Notes: generated by a model not told the origin, from the letters alone. A stretch of 64,000 nucleotides of DNA from Amycolatopsis deserti (GCF_014653945.1 NZ_BNAU01000001.1:620001-684000); one strand, 5' to 3'. Positions 1 through 8,485 are shown, counted from the stretch's first letter. A program made the numbers and translations.

Positions 1-1115
1 GCTTCCGCGCACACCGCCCGGGCGTGCTGTTCTGGACCGCTCAGCCGGGCAACGACTTCTGGCTCGGCTCCGGGGTCTTCATCACCGTGCGGCCCTGGAA
101 CGAATGGGTCCTGGTGTTCATGTACGACCCGGACACCGAGGAGATCGACACCAGCGAGGAAGCGATGCTGCCTCGCATCCACAAGGCCATCGGCGACGAC
201 AGCGTCCCGGTCACGATCAAGAACGTCTCGACCTGGCAGGTCAACCACGTCCTCGCCACCGAGTACCGGCGAGGACGGGTGTTCCTCGCCGGTGACGCCG
301 CGCACCGGCACCCGCCCGCGAACGGGCTCGGGTCCAACACCTCGATCCAGGACGCCTACAACCTCGCCTGGAAACTGGCCGCGGTCCTCAAGGGCCAGGC
401 CGGCGAAGCGCTGCTCGAGAGCTACCACCAGGAACGCCACCCGGTAGGTCGCCAGGTCGTCGACCGCGCCCTGAAAAGCGCCGACATCGTCGGCCGGGTG
501 CCGTCCATCCTCGGCATCCGGCCGGGCCAGACCGACGAGGAAGGCTGGGCGGCGATCGACGGGTTCTTCGCCGACACCGACGACGGCCGCAGGCGACGGA
601 AAGCTCTCGAAGACTGCCTCGACGAGAACGCATATCACTTCCACGCGCACGGCGTCGAACTCGGCCAGCGCTACACCTCGGTCGCCGTTGTCGACGACGG
701 CACCCCGTTCCCCGCCTACACCCGCGATCCCGAGCTCTACTACCACCCCACCACCCACCCCGGCGCGTACCTCCCACACGTCTGGGTCGAACGACACGGC
801 AAGCAAATCTCGACGCTCGACGTCGTCGGGCACGGCAAGTTCACCCTGATCACCGGCATCGGCGGCGAAGCATGGACCGCCGCCGCGGAGAAGGTCAGCG
901 CGGAGCTGGGCGTCGAGATCGCCAGCGCACCCATCGGCTACCGGCTCGCCTTCGACGACGTGTACGGCGACTGGGCCAGAACCCGCGAGGTGACCGACGG
1001 CGGCTGCCTGCTGGTCCGGCCCGACCGGCACATCGCCTGGCGCAGCCACGACAAGGCCGACGACCCGGTCAGCGTGCTGCGCGAAGCGGCCAAGTCCGCC
1101 CTCTCCCGCACCTGA
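1..1115 (+). CDS. FAD-dependent aromatic hydroxylase, C-terminal part (5' end outside window)
   Basis: The reading frame is open from base 3, so the N-terminal Rossmann GxGxxG part lies upstream of the window. What remains covers the substrate domain, the second FAD motif (GDAAHRHPPANGLGSN, near base 292) and a thioredoxin-like C-terminal domain ending in ALSRT. This order is that of the class A flavoprotein hydroxylases such as phenol hydroxylase and 2,4-dichlorophenol monooxygenase, which use NAD(P)H and O2 to hydroxylate an aromatic ring. It is followed at 33 bp by two NTF2-fold genes and an acyl-CoA ligase, which suggests an operon for breaking down a ring compound. The exact substrate cannot be told. 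Confidence 0.85.
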   Translation, partial: FRAHRPGVLFWTAQPGNDFWLGSGVFITVRPWNEWVLVFMYDPDTEEIDTSEEAMLPRIHKAIGDDSVPVTIKNVSTWQVNHVLATEYRRGRVFLAGDAAHRHPPANGLGSNTSIQDAYNLAWKLAAVLKGQAGEALLESYHQERHPVGRQVVDRALKSADIVGRVPSILGIRPGQTDEEGWAAIDGFFADTDDGRRRRKALEDCLDENAYHFHAHGVELGQRYTSVAVVDDGTPFPAYTRDPELYYHPTTHPGAYLPHVWVERHGKQISTLDVVGHGKFTLITGIGGEAWTAAAEKVSAELGVEIASAPIGYRLAFDDVYGDWARTREVTDGGCLLVRPDRHIAWRSHDKADDPVSVLREAAKSALSRT

Positions 1116-1148
1116 GCCCGGCCATTCATTCGATCAAGGAGGCTCGAA

Positions 1149-1586
1149 ATGACCATCACGACCGGCACCATGACCGACGAACAGCGCAAGTCGGTAGCCC
1201 TGGAGTTCCTCAAGCGAGTCGATTCCGGCGGCAACGTCGTCGAACTCTTCGCCGACGACGCCGAGTTCTGCTTCCCGAAATACGGCATGGTCCGTGGCAT
1301 CGACAAGATCCAGGAATTCTTCGGCCAGCTCGGCGGCATCATCTCGTCGATCGAGCACCACACCGCGTACTTCAACTACGTCGTCGACGGCGACAAGGTC
1401 GTCGTCGAAGGCACCAGCCACGGCACGACCGCGAACGGCGTCGAGTGGCGTGCGGGAGTCACCTCCTCCGGGCCTTGGTGCGATGTGTTCGAAATCCGCG
1501 ATTTCAAGATCCAACGCCTCTTCGTCTACCTCGACCCGGACTACGCCGGCGAGGACACCGCCCGCTACCCGTGGCTCAACAAATAG
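1149..1586 (+). CDS. SnoaL/NTF2-like protein
   Basis: A 145-residue protein of the size and pattern of the SnoaL-like/NTF2 cone fold: an N-terminal helix pair, then a strand-rich half ending near YLDPDY. Members act as small isomerases, cyclases, dehydratases or ligand-binding partners. A strong ribosome site (AAGGAGG) lies 9 bases before the ATG. It sits between the flavin hydroxylase and another NTF2-like gene on the same strand, so it probably acts on the hydroxylase product, but no catalytic residues can be assigned with confidence. Confidence 0.75.
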   Translation: MTITTGTMTDEQRKSVALEFLKRVDSGGNVVELFADDAEFCFPKYGMVRGIDKIQEFFGQLGGIISSIEHHTAYFNYVVDGDKVVVEGTSHGTTANGVEWRAGVTSSGPWCDVFEIRDFKIQRLFVYLDPDYAGEDTARYPWLNK

Positions 1587-1618
1587 ACTTTCCCTTCTGC
1601 CGTAAGGATCCTTGACTC

Positions 1619-2131
1619 ATGACGACCATGCGACCGGACGCAGCACTGTCCCGCGACGAGATCATCGCGCGCAATCTCGAGGTGGTACAAGAACACTTCC
1701 ACAACGAAAACCCTGACGACGTCGACAAGGCGATCGCTCTCTACGCCCCGGAAATCTCCTGGGAAGCGCCCAACCGCGGGCTCGTGTACACCGATGCCGG
1801 CGACGTCCGCGACGCCTACATGAAGATCTTCCGCACCCTGCAGTTCCACTCGCTGACCACGTTGCGGCGCTTCGCCACGGAACAGTTCGTGTTCGACGAC
1901 GCAGTCGCCGACGTGACCGTGGTCGGCGACGAGATGCCCAACCTGCCGTTCTCCGTCGGCAGCCGGATCAGCCTCCGGATCGTGCACTGCTTCGAACTCC
2001 GGGACGGCAAGATCACCAAGGAGATCGCCTACGAGATGTGGCGCGAGGACGGCGGCCCGCTCGTCAACGACGTCGTCCCGCCGGGCTCGCCGGTGGAGTA
2101 CTTCCCCGAACCGGGCAACGCCGAAGGCTGA
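1619..2131 (+). CDS. SnoaL/NTF2-like protein, second copy
   Basis: A 170-residue NTF2-fold protein (nuclear transport factor 2-like, SnoaL family), 32 bp after the previous one and 7 bp before the ligase gene. A ribosome site (AAGGA) precedes the ATG. The core with paired aromatic residues (EISWEAPNRGLVY, then EIAYEMWRE) is typical of the fold. It resembles its neighbour only at fold level, so the pair may form a heteromer or do consecutive steps. The function is unassigned. Confidence 0.75.
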   Translation: MTTMRPDAALSRDEIIARNLEVVQEHFHNENPDDVDKAIALYAPEISWEAPNRGLVYTDAGDVRDAYMKIFRTLQFHSLTTLRRFATEQFVFDDAVADVTVVGDEMPNLPFSVGSRISLRIVHCFELRDGKITKEIAYEMWREDGGPLVNDVVPPGSPVEYFPEPGNAEG

Positions 2132-2138
2132 CGACACG

Positions 2139-3659
2139 ATGAACGTGGCAACTCTGCTGGCAGCCAGCGCGCTCCGGGTACCGACACGGGATGCCTGGCG
2201 CCACGGCGACCGGTCCGCGAGCTACGCGCTCGCCCGCGAGCGGATCGCGCGCCTGGCCGGAGGGCTCCAGGCGCTCGGGCTCCGTACCGGCGACCGGGTC
2301 GCCCTCGTCCTGCCGAACGGGCCCGAGCTCTTCGAACTGCTGTGGGCGACTTTCTGGGCCGGGCTGGTGACGGTGCCTCTCAACCGCCACCTGCACCCCC
2401 GCGAGGTGGCGTTCGTCCTCGCCCACTCCGGAGCGAAGGTCGTCGTCGTCGCGCCCGAAACCGAGGACGCGGCGAGCAGCGACACCACCGGCGCAACCGT
2501 GCTCCGCACCGGCTCACCGTCATACGAGGCGCTCACAGCCGGACCGCCGGTGCCTGTCGCCGAGGTCCGTCCCGAGGACGCCGCCTGGATCTTCTACACC
2601 TCAGGGACCACCGGGCGGCCGAAGGGGGCCACCCTCACCCACCGGAATCTGCTGAGCATGACGCTCAACTACTACGCCGACGTCGACCCGGTCCAGGACG
2701 ATGCCGTTTTCCTCCACGCCGCTCCGCTCACCCACGGCAGCGGGATGTACCTGCTCCCCGCCGTGGGACACGGAGCGGTCAACGTGATCTCCGCGGCCGG
2801 CAGCTTCGACCCAGCCGACTACCTCGCACTCGCCGAAGCCAACCAGGTCACCCACGGAGCGTTCCTCGCACCCACGATGCTGCGCCGGCTGACCGACGAA
2901 GTCCGAGCCGGCTCCGCACCGGAGCTTCCGCGGCTGCGCAGCCTCGTCATCGGCGGAGCCGCGCTCTACCAAGAGGACCTGCAGCATGCGCTCGACGCGT
3001 TCGGCCCGGTCATCACCCAGATGTACGGACAAGGCGAGGCGCCCATGACCATCGCCGTCATGAAACCGGACCAGATTCCCCACGACAACGCACACCCCCG
3101 TCGCCGGTCCTGCGGCCGGCCGTTCACCGGCGTCGAGGTCCGGGTCGCCGACGCCGAGGGCAACGAACTGCCCGCGGGAACGACCGGGGAAATCCGGGTT
3201 CGCGGCGATGTCGTGATGACCGGCTACTGGTCCGATCCGGCCGCGACCGCCGGCGCCATCGACAACGGCTGGCTGCTGACCGGCGACGTCGGGCACGTCG
3301 ACGAACACGGATTCCTGTATCTCACCGACCGGTCGAAAGACGTCATCATCAGCGGCGGCTCGAACATCTATCCCCGCGAGGTCGAAGAAGTCCTGCTCGC
3401 ACATCCGGCCGTCTGCGAAGTGGCGGTCGTCGGCCTCCCCGACCCCGAATGGGGCGAGAACGTCGGCGCCTTCGTCGTGACCGACCCACGCGCCGACGTC
3501 ACCGAAACAGAACTCATCGCGCACACCCGTGCGCACCTGGCGTCCTTCAAGAAGCCGAAGTCCATCACGTTCCTCGACGAGCTTCCCAAGAACGCCAACG
3601 GGAAGATCCTCAAACGCGAGCTGAGGACCATTCGCCCATCCGGCGACCTTCGACGCTGA
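2139..3659 (+). CDS. Acyl-CoA synthetase (AMP-forming)
   Basis: A 506-residue ANL-superfamily ligase that activates a carboxylic acid with ATP and loads it on CoA. The phosphate-binding motif YTSGTTGRPKGA is near residue 152, the adenylate motif QMYGQGE near 290, the hinge TGDVGHVDEHG near 380, and the catalytic lysine is in PKNANGKILKREL at the C terminus. Length is normal for the family. It is the last gene of the hydroxylase group. Its acid could be an aromatic or medium-chain acid; the sequence does not decide. Confidence 0.9.
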   Translation: MNVATLLAASALRVPTRDAWRHGDRSASYALARERIARLAGGLQALGLRTGDRVALVLPNGPELFELLWATFWAGLVTVPLNRHLHPREVAFVLAHSGAKVVVVAPETEDAASSDTTGATVLRTGSPSYEALTAGPPVPVAEVRPEDAAWIFYTSGTTGRPKGATLTHRNLLSMTLNYYADVDPVQDDAVFLHAAPLTHGSGMYLLPAVGHGAVNVISAAGSFDPADYLALAEANQVTHGAFLAPTMLRRLTDEVRAGSAPELPRLRSLVIGGAALYQEDLQHALDAFGPVITQMYGQGEAPMTIAVMKPDQIPHDNAHPRRRSCGRPFTGVEVRVADAEGNELPAGTTGEIRVRGDVVMTGYWSDPAATAGAIDNGWLLTGDVGHVDEHGFLYLTDRSKDVIISGGSNIYPREVEEVLLAHPAVCEVAVVGLPDPEWGENVGAFVVTDPRADVTETELIAHTRAHLASFKKPKSITFLDELPKNANGKILKRELRTIRPSGDLRR

Positions 3660-3697
3660 GCTTCAGAACATCGATCGCCGTCGCAGGCCGGCCCGGT

Positions 3698-4465
3698 TCA
3701 CACCTCCACGGCACTGTCCACCGCCGCCGGTGACGACGTCGAACTACGTTCCTCGCGGCTGATCGCTGCGAACACGCAACAGGCGATCGCTATGGTCCAT
3801 ATCCCGTGGAAGGCCGCCACGCAGTAAGCCGTGACAAATCCGTCCCAGGCAAACGGGCCGGTCTGCGCGAAGGAGAAGGTCTGTACGGCGTTGGGCAGGA
3901 TGACCACGACTTGAGCCAAGGTGAGCCAGGCGAGCCAGCGTGGAAAAAGCGCCGGAGTATTTGCGTCCCGGAAGATGGCGATCGCCACGGCGATCAGCCA
4001 GAGAACATATGGCGGCCAGGTGTAATAATAGAGGAACCACGCGATGTCGTTGAGCGTCAACGTGATTTCGGGAGATATGTCACCAGCACGAAATGCGGTG
4101 ACCGCATAGGCGATGGCCATCAGTTCGACTGCCATCGTGTTGATGGCGTTGAGGATGAGTGTGGCGAAGGTCAGGACGGGGAATCGGCGGGATTCCATTC
4201 GCCAGACCCACAGTGAGATGACGGCCGTCCACCATCCCCAGAAGGCGAAGCCGACCATCATCAGTACGCAGCCGAGCTGGATCCGGTCGGGATTTCGGCT
4301 GTATATTTCGACAATATGTGTCGCGGTCCAGGTCGCATTCTGCGGCGGCCACACCCGCGCGAGTAGCAGGCCGGCGAACATCACGGGTAGGGCGGCGAGT
4401 CCACTGAGAGCGAACCAACGTTGAGTCTTGGCGTTCAGCGCATGGGATCCGGCAACGTCGCTCAT
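3698..4465 (-). CDS. Hypothetical membrane protein, six TM segments
   Basis: The product has 255 residues with about six hydrophobic segments and few charged residues between them. I start it at the ATG at 4465 (MSDVAGSHALN) because AGAGGTG lies just upstream; a longer frame to 4507 has no such site. I do not recognise the family. It converges with the hydroxylase group but its promoter, about 80 bp upstream, carries a TAGATCAATCTATCTA element identical to those in front of the catabolic genes 32-51 kb away. That makes it a likely member of the same regulon, perhaps for substrate uptake or membrane stress. Confidence 0.7.
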   Translation of the reverse strand: MSDVAGSHALNAKTQRWFALSGLAALPVMFAGLLLARVWPPQNATWTATHIVEIYSRNPDRIQLGCVLMMVGFAFWGWWTAVISLWVWRMESRRFPVLTFATLILNAINTMAVELMAIAYAVTAFRAGDISPEITLTLNDIAWFLYYYTWPPYVLWLIAVAIAIFRDANTPALFPRWLAWLTLAQVVVILPNAVQTFSFAQTGPFAWDGFVTAYCVAAFHGIWTIAIACCVFAAISREERSSTSSPAAVDSAVEV

Positions 4466-4543
4466 TCCACAGCACCTCTCGATCGGCTCGAGCCAGCTCG
4501 TCCGCACCCGTGCAGGGTGTGGCTGCTGACACAGCCTAGAAAG

Positions 4544-4570
4544 TAGATCAATCTATCTAGTGGCTGTCAA
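4544..4570 (-). promoter_or_regulatory. Operator A (TAGA-N4-TCTA) with promoter for the membrane protein
   Basis: On the minus strand TTGACA (4570-4565) is a perfect -35 box, and TAGATAGATTGATCTA (4559-4544) follows in the spacer and -10 region. The 12-bp core is a palindrome of TAGA and TCTA arms, with an extra TAGA arm four bases outside. It is one of ten such sites in the window and lies far from the other nine. Confidence 0.75.
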
Positions 4571-4649
4571 CCCGGGCGAGGTCGGTTGCGTGGCTGGCTG
4601 GTGTGGCCCGGCGATGTCGGTGTCGGTAGGCGCGGCTTCAACCAGCTCG

Positions 4650-4742
4650 AACACTGGCGCGGAAATCGCCACCCGGTTCGACACACTCGCCACCGTCTAC
4701 CGCGCTGCCATCCTCATCTGCGACGTGATCACCTGGACAACG
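4650..4742 (+). pseudogene. Remnant of an IS5-type transposase C terminus
   Basis: Translation here gives IATRFDTLATVYRAA followed by a hydrophobic tail ending near TW. This resembles the conserved end of actinobacterial IS5-family DDE transposases (ATRYDKLA...YxAxxxLAxxxxWLR). Nothing else of a transposase is present on either side, and no terminal repeats are visible, so this is a scar of an old insertion between operator A and the efflux gene. Moderate confidence because the match is short. Confidence 0.45.
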
Positions 4743-4759
4743 GCCTTTTCAGACATGAC

Positions 4760-5836
4760 CTAGTGGTGCGCCAGGAGCTGGTGGGCGGCTTCGGCGCCGG
4801 CGACGGGTTCGGTGTGCACCACGGCGGCGGTCAGGCGCGGGACCTCGTGGATGAGCCGGTGCTCGACCTCGTGCGCGAGCCGGTGCGCTTCGGCGACAGT
4901 GAGGGTGGCGTCGACGCCGACGGCCAGTTCGGCGCGCAGCGCGTGCCCGATCCAGCGGATCCGCACCTGCCCGGCGCGCTGCACCCCGTCCACGGTGGCC
5001 GCGGTGCGCTCGACGAGTCCGACGGTGGCCGGGTCGACGGCGTCCATCAGGCGGCGGAAGACCTCCTTGGCGGCGTCGCGCAGCACGAGCAGGATCGCGG
5101 CGGTGATGACCAGGCCGATGATCGGGTCGGCCAGCGGGAAACCGAGCCCGACGCCGGCCGCGCCGAGCACCACGGCGAGCGAGGTGAAGCCGTCGGTGCG
5201 GGCGTGCAGTCCGTCGGCCACCAGCGCCGCCGACCCGATCTGCCTGCCGACGGTGATCCGCCACCGCGCGACGAGCTCGTTGCCCAGGAACCCGATCACC
5301 CCGGCCGCGGCGACCACCCAGAGCCCGGTGACCGGCTGCGGGTCGATCAGGCGCTTGACGGCCTCGTATCCCGCCAGCGCCGCGGACAGGGCGATGATCA
5401 CCACGACCACCACGCCGGCGAGGTCTTCGGCGCGGCCCAGGCCGTAGGTGAACCGGCGGGAGGCGGCGCGGCGGCCCAGTGCGAAGGCGATGCCGACCGG
5501 CAGGGCGGTCAGCGCGTCGGCGAAGTTGTGGATCGTGTCGCCCAGCAGCGCGACCGAGCCGGTGAACAGCACGATCACCAGCTGCGCGATCGCCGTCACG
5601 AACAGCGCCAGGAACGACCACACCAGGGTGCGCATCCCGCGCTTGCTGGTCTCCAGGGCGCTGTCGAACCGGTCGGCGCGGTCGTGGCTGTGCGGGGTGA
5701 CCACGTGCCGCAGCTGCGTCCACGCCCGGCCGGCCCAGCTGCCGGGGCGGCGGCCGTGACCGTGCGCGTGACCGTGACCGTGGCCGTGCGCATGGCCGTG
5801 GCCGTGCTGGTCGGTGTGCTCGTGCGCCGTGCCCAT
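4760..5836 (-). CDS. Cation diffusion facilitator (Zn/Co/Ni-type efflux)
   Basis: A 358-residue proton-antiport metal exporter. The N terminus is a histidine-rich run alternating Gly-His, then six TM segments. The metal site residues are in GDTIHNFADAL (TM2) and ADGLHARTDGF (TM5), the HxxxD pair of the family; a cytoplasmic C-terminal domain follows. I start at the ATG at 5836 (MGTAHEHTDQHG) because GAGGGA precedes it. It is divergent from an ArsR-family regulator 59 bp away, the usual arrangement for metal-induced efflux. The His-rich start suggests zinc, cobalt or nickel. Confidence 0.92.
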   Translation of the reverse strand: MGTAHEHTDQHGHGHAHGHGHGHAHGHGRRPGSWAGRAWTQLRHVVTPHSHDRADRFDSALETSKRGMRTLVWSFLALFVTAIAQLVIVLFTGSVALLGDTIHNFADALTALPVGIAFALGRRAASRRFTYGLGRAEDLAGVVVVVIIALSAALAGYEAVKRLIDPQPVTGLWVVAAAGVIGFLGNELVARWRITVGRQIGSAALVADGLHARTDGFTSLAVVLGAAGVGLGFPLADPIIGLVITAAILLVLRDAAKEVFRRLMDAVDPATVGLVERTAATVDGVQRAGQVRIRWIGHALRAELAVGVDATLTVAEAHRLAHEVEHRLIHEVPRLTAAVVHTEPVAGAEAAHQLLAHH

Positions 5837-5859
5837 CCGCGTCTGTCCCTCGTTCGCCC

Positions 5860-5907
5860 TTGCCAGGTACCCCTGACAACGCCCATTATGCAAGCATGCG
5901 CGCGCAT
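5860..5907 (+). promoter_or_regulatory. Divergent CDF/arsR promoter with palindromic operator
   Basis: TTGCCA (5860-5865), an 18-bp spacer and CATTAT (5884-5889) form a plausible promoter whose start would fall at the ATG of the ArsR gene, making it leaderless. ATGCGCGCGCAT (5896-5907), a perfect 12-bp palindrome, covers that start codon and is a candidate ArsR binding site. Confidence 0.5.
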
Positions 5908-6279
5908 GACAACGCCTCGGGGGCGGGTGCCTCCGAGGCCGAGCGGCTGACGGTGGCGGCCGAGGTGCTCGGACACCTGGCCGACCCGACGCGCCTGCAC
6001 CTGCTGCGGTTGCTGTCCACCGAGCAGGACGTCACCAGCCTGACCACGCGGGTGGCGGCGTCGCGGTCGTCGGTGTCGCAGCACCTGGGCCGGTTGCGGC
6101 TGGCCGGCCTGGTGCAGGCCCGGCGGGACGGTCGCCGGATGCTCTACCGCCTGACCAGCGACCACCTGGCGGACCTGGTCGGCCAGGCCCTGGACTTCGC
6201 CGACCACGCGGTGCGCGGCATCCCGCACCACCAGCACCGCATCACCGCCGGTGAGGGCACCGGCCACGCGGCCGGGTGA
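5896..6279 (+). CDS. ArsR/SmtB-family metal-responsive regulator
   Basis: A 127-residue winged-helix repressor. The recognition helix is in AASRSSVSQHLGRLRLAGL, followed by the beta-hairpin ARRDGRRMLYRL. The last helix (SDHLADLVGQALDFADH, then HHQHR) carries the histidines and aspartates expected of an alpha-5 metal site as in SmtB or NmtR, though one ligand position looks changed. The start at 5896 is preferred over an upstream TTG at 5860, which lies inside the promoter. No ribosome site is visible, fitting leaderless translation. It most likely represses the divergent exporter until metal binds. Confidence 0.88.
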   Translation: MRAHDNASGAGASEAERLTVAAEVLGHLADPTRLHLLRLLSTEQDVTSLTTRVAASRSSVSQHLGRLRLAGLVQARRDGRRMLYRLTSDHLADLVGQALDFADHAVRGIPHHQHRITAGEGTGHAAG

Positions 6280-6295
6280 CGGGACGCCTCCGCCC

Positions 6296-6400
6296 GTGCG
6301 CCGCGAGACCCAGAACATCCTGCTGCTCCTGCTCGGGAGTGCGTTGCTCGAGATCGGCCTGGACGGCAGCCGCCTGCGCTACGTCAAGGCGCCGCCGAGG
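6296..6400 (+). pseudogene. Truncated TIGR03943-like (DUF1980) permease-subunit gene, N-terminal fragment
   Basis: From a GTG at 6296 the frame reads VRRETQNILLLLLGSALL, then LDGSRLRYVK, which matches the start of TIGR03943-family proteins (usually xRETQNVLLLLVGGALLxxxxxGTYLRYVKPGL). After about 35 residues the similarity stops and the frame runs into arginine-rich nonsense ending at 6508. The rest of this gene, normally over 200 residues, is missing. Such proteins usually accompany a permease and zinc-related regulators, so the loss fits the metal locus here. Confidence 0.55.
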
Positions 6401-6501
6401 GCGACTTCCCTCCGTCGCCGGAGGGTGGGGTACCACCTGCCTCGCCGAGGTCGCGCTCGACTGCCGCGCCGCCGACGCCTTCCCCTGCCCTTGGGCTCGG
6501 C

Positions 6502-7050
6502 ATGGTGACGAGCAGGCAGGCTCGTCCACTGTGCACGCCCCGGGTGGTGCGCAGTGGACTGCTGTCCGCGCTGGCCGCGATGATCACCATCGCCGCGCAC
6601 TCGGCCGGGGGCGGCGAAGCGCCGCACACCTCGTCCACGGTCATCATCACGCTGGTTCTCGCTCTCGCGGGTACCGCGATCGTGGACCGTCTGCACAACG
6701 CAGTCGCGGTCGTCGCCGGGCTGGGCGCCGTCCAGCTCGTCCTGCACGGCGCGCTGAGCGTGGTGGAGTACGTGACGGCGCACTACCACGCCGCGCCGCA
6801 GGTGAGCACGCCGGCGATGACCGGGGCGAACGTCACCGCGATCGTGGTCATCGGCATGCTGCTGGCCCGCGCCGACGCCGCGGTCAACGCGGTGGGTTCG
6901 ATGCTCGCGCACGTGCTGCCGCGCAAGCCCTACACGCCACCGTCGCAGGCGCCCCTGCGCTTGTCCGTGGCGCCGGCCATCCCGGCCGGCGTCGTCGACG
7001 TGGTGTGGAAACGCATCCGCGTTCGCCGCGGGCCGCCGGCCCGTTCCTGA
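6502..7050 (+). CDS. Hypothetical membrane protein
   Basis: A 182-residue protein with about four hydrophobic segments (GLLSALAAMITIAAHS; VIITLVLALAGTAIV; AVVAGLGAVQLVLHGA; VTAIVVIGMLLARADAAV) and histidines between them (HNAV, HGA, HYHAAP). These features resemble small actinobacterial membrane proteins found beside metal genes. The start is uncertain: ATG 6502 lacks a clear ribosome site, and a GTG near 6547 is possible. An inverted repeat GTCCACTG/CAGTGGAC (6524-6531 and 6552-6559) lies in its first codons. Confidence 0.65.
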   Translation: MVTSRQARPLCTPRVVRSGLLSALAAMITIAAHSAGGGEAPHTSSTVIITLVLALAGTAIVDRLHNAVAVVAGLGAVQLVLHGALSVVEYVTAHYHAAPQVSTPAMTGANVTAIVVIGMLLARADAAVNAVGSMLAHVLPRKPYTPPSQAPLRLSVAPAIPAGVVDVVWKRIRVRRGPPARS

Positions 7051-7141
7051 CCCGCATCCGCGGGTTCTGAACAGACCGGCTTCCCGATGACGTCGGCCGC
7101 CCGCTGTCGCGGTGCCGGCCGGACCCCGAAAGGCGAACCAG

Positions 7142-7954
7142 ATGCCCTCCTCACGGCAACACGTCCCCACCGCGCGCCACGCCGCGTCGCTGGCCCGCGC
7201 GGCCTGGCACCGCGGCCTGGCCACGATCGGCCTCACCCACTCCGAGCGGAGGATCTCCGCCGACGCCCAGTCCTACTGGGCCGAACCCGCGGACGAGGAC
7301 TGGAAGGACAACTCGCACTGGGCCGACGGGCCGGTGTTCGGCAACAGCGACCTGTGGCGGGAAATCGGCCGGCGGCACCTGGAGCTGTTCCACCGTGGTG
7401 CCCGTCTGGCCGAGTTCACCCGCCCCTGGGACCGGATCGTGGAATGGGGGTGTGGCGGCGGGGCCAACGCCGTCCACTTCGCACCGCGGGCGCGCGAGGA
7501 GTTCGTCGGCATCGACATCTCCGCCGACAGCCTCGCCGAGTGCGAAAAGCAGGTCAAGGGGGTGTGCGACACCCCGTTCCGCGGCGTCGAGATCGACGTC
7601 ACCGACCCCGAAGCCGTGCTGCGGCATGTCACCGAGCCGTGCGACATCTTCCTGTGCCTGTACGTGTTCGAAGTGCTGCCCACGCCCGAGTACGGGCAAC
7701 GGGTGCTGCGCCTGGCCCACCGGATGCTCGCGCCCGGCGGGCTGGCACTCGTCCAGATCAAGTACGACGACGGCCGCTGGGTCAGCAAGCCCCGCCGCCG
7801 CGCCTACAAGTCCGGCGTCTCGCAGATGACCACCTACCCGATCGCCGGGTTCTGGCAACTCGCCGAACGCTGCGGCTTCAAGCCCGAAGGCATCGAACTG
7901 GTGCCGCAGAACGAACTCGACGAGCGCTACGCCTACTTCTTCCTGTCCAAGTGA
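7142..7954 (+). CDS. Class I SAM-dependent methyltransferase
   Basis: A 270-residue protein with the SAM-binding motif I VEWGCGGGANAVHF (about residues 101-114), motif II acidic end VGIDIS, and a post-motif region LAPGGLALVQIKYDDG. Length and order fit a methyltransferase of the class I fold; the acceptor is unknown. The start at 7142 follows AAAGG. It stands alone between the membrane protein and a terminator-like hairpin. Confidence 0.8.
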   Translation: MPSSRQHVPTARHAASLARAAWHRGLATIGLTHSERRISADAQSYWAEPADEDWKDNSHWADGPVFGNSDLWREIGRRHLELFHRGARLAEFTRPWDRIVEWGCGGGANAVHFAPRAREEFVGIDISADSLAECEKQVKGVCDTPFRGVEIDVTDPEAVLRHVTEPCDIFLCLYVFEVLPTPEYGQRVLRLAHRMLAPGGLALVQIKYDDGRWVSKPRRRAYKSGVSQMTTYPIAGFWQLAERCGFKPEGIELVPQNELDERYAYFFLSK

Positions 7955-7959
7955 CCCGA

Positions 7960-7990
7960 CCGCCGCCGCGCGCTCACCGCGCGGCGGCGG
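7960..7990. terminator. GC-rich hairpin between convergent genes
   Basis: A perfect 13-bp stem (CCGCCGCCGCGCG and its complement) with loop CTCAC between the methyltransferase and the PPOX-fold gene. There is no U-tract, as is common in actinobacteria. It probably ends transcription from both sides. Confidence 0.6.
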
Positions 7991-8029
7991 AGACGGGCAG
8001 GTGGGCGAATTGAGAACCCCCGCCCGGGA

Positions 8030-8485
8030 TCACTCGCGCTCGAGCTTGCGCAGCCCGTGCGCCGGGGTCCACCACTCGACGACGAGCATCGTCGCCTCCT
8101 CGTTGAGGTGCGTGTGCACGACCTCGGCGATGTCGGCGCGGAAGAGTTCGCCCGGCGGGCCGTCGGTGATCGGGCCCGCCGCGATAGCCCGGCCGGCGAT
8201 CTTCGCCTCGCCCGGCCACCGGGCCTCCTCGCCCTCGACCGGGTCGACGGTGGCGCTGTGCAGCGCGAACCGCGGGTCCCGGCGCAGATCGGCGCCCTTG
8301 CGCGCGCCCGGCATCGAGCCGAAGGTCAGTTCGCCGTCCCGGAACTCCGACTCGATGCCGGAGATCCGCGGCGCACCGTCGGCGCGCACGGTCGCGATCG
8401 TCTTGTGCTTGTGCGCGTCGAACAACGCCCGCACGCGACGCGCGAACTCCGGCGCCGCCTCCTCGAAGTCCCGCCACGTCGTCAT
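8030..8485 (-). CDS. Pyridoxamine 5'-phosphate oxidase-fold protein
   Basis: A 151-residue split-barrel flavin or F420-binding protein. The strand KTIATVRADGAPRISGIE is the family signature near the N terminus, followed by the second signature LRRDPRFALHSA. Many such actinobacterial proteins use F420 or FMN to reduce or oxidise small molecules; the cofactor cannot be told here. I start at ATG 8485 (MTTWRDF), since the longer frame to 8620 would run into the lacI promoter. Confidence 0.75.
   Translation of the reverse strand: MTTWRDFEEAAPEFARRVRALFDAHKHKTIATVRADGAPRISGIESEFRDGELTFGSMPGARKGADLRRDPRFALHSATVDPVEGEEARWPGEAKIAGRAIAAGPITDGPPGELFRADIAEVVHTHLNEEATMLVVEWWTPAHGLRKLERE

Noticed and set aside
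4560..4763. A small plus-strand gene of 67 codons
   Set aside because: Only the middle part resembles a transposase end; treated as an IS relic rather than an intact gene.
5740..5822. Repeat array of GTGACC/GCCGTG units
   Set aside because: These encode the Gly-His metal-binding N terminus of the CDF protein, so they are coding, not a CRISPR or regulatory array.
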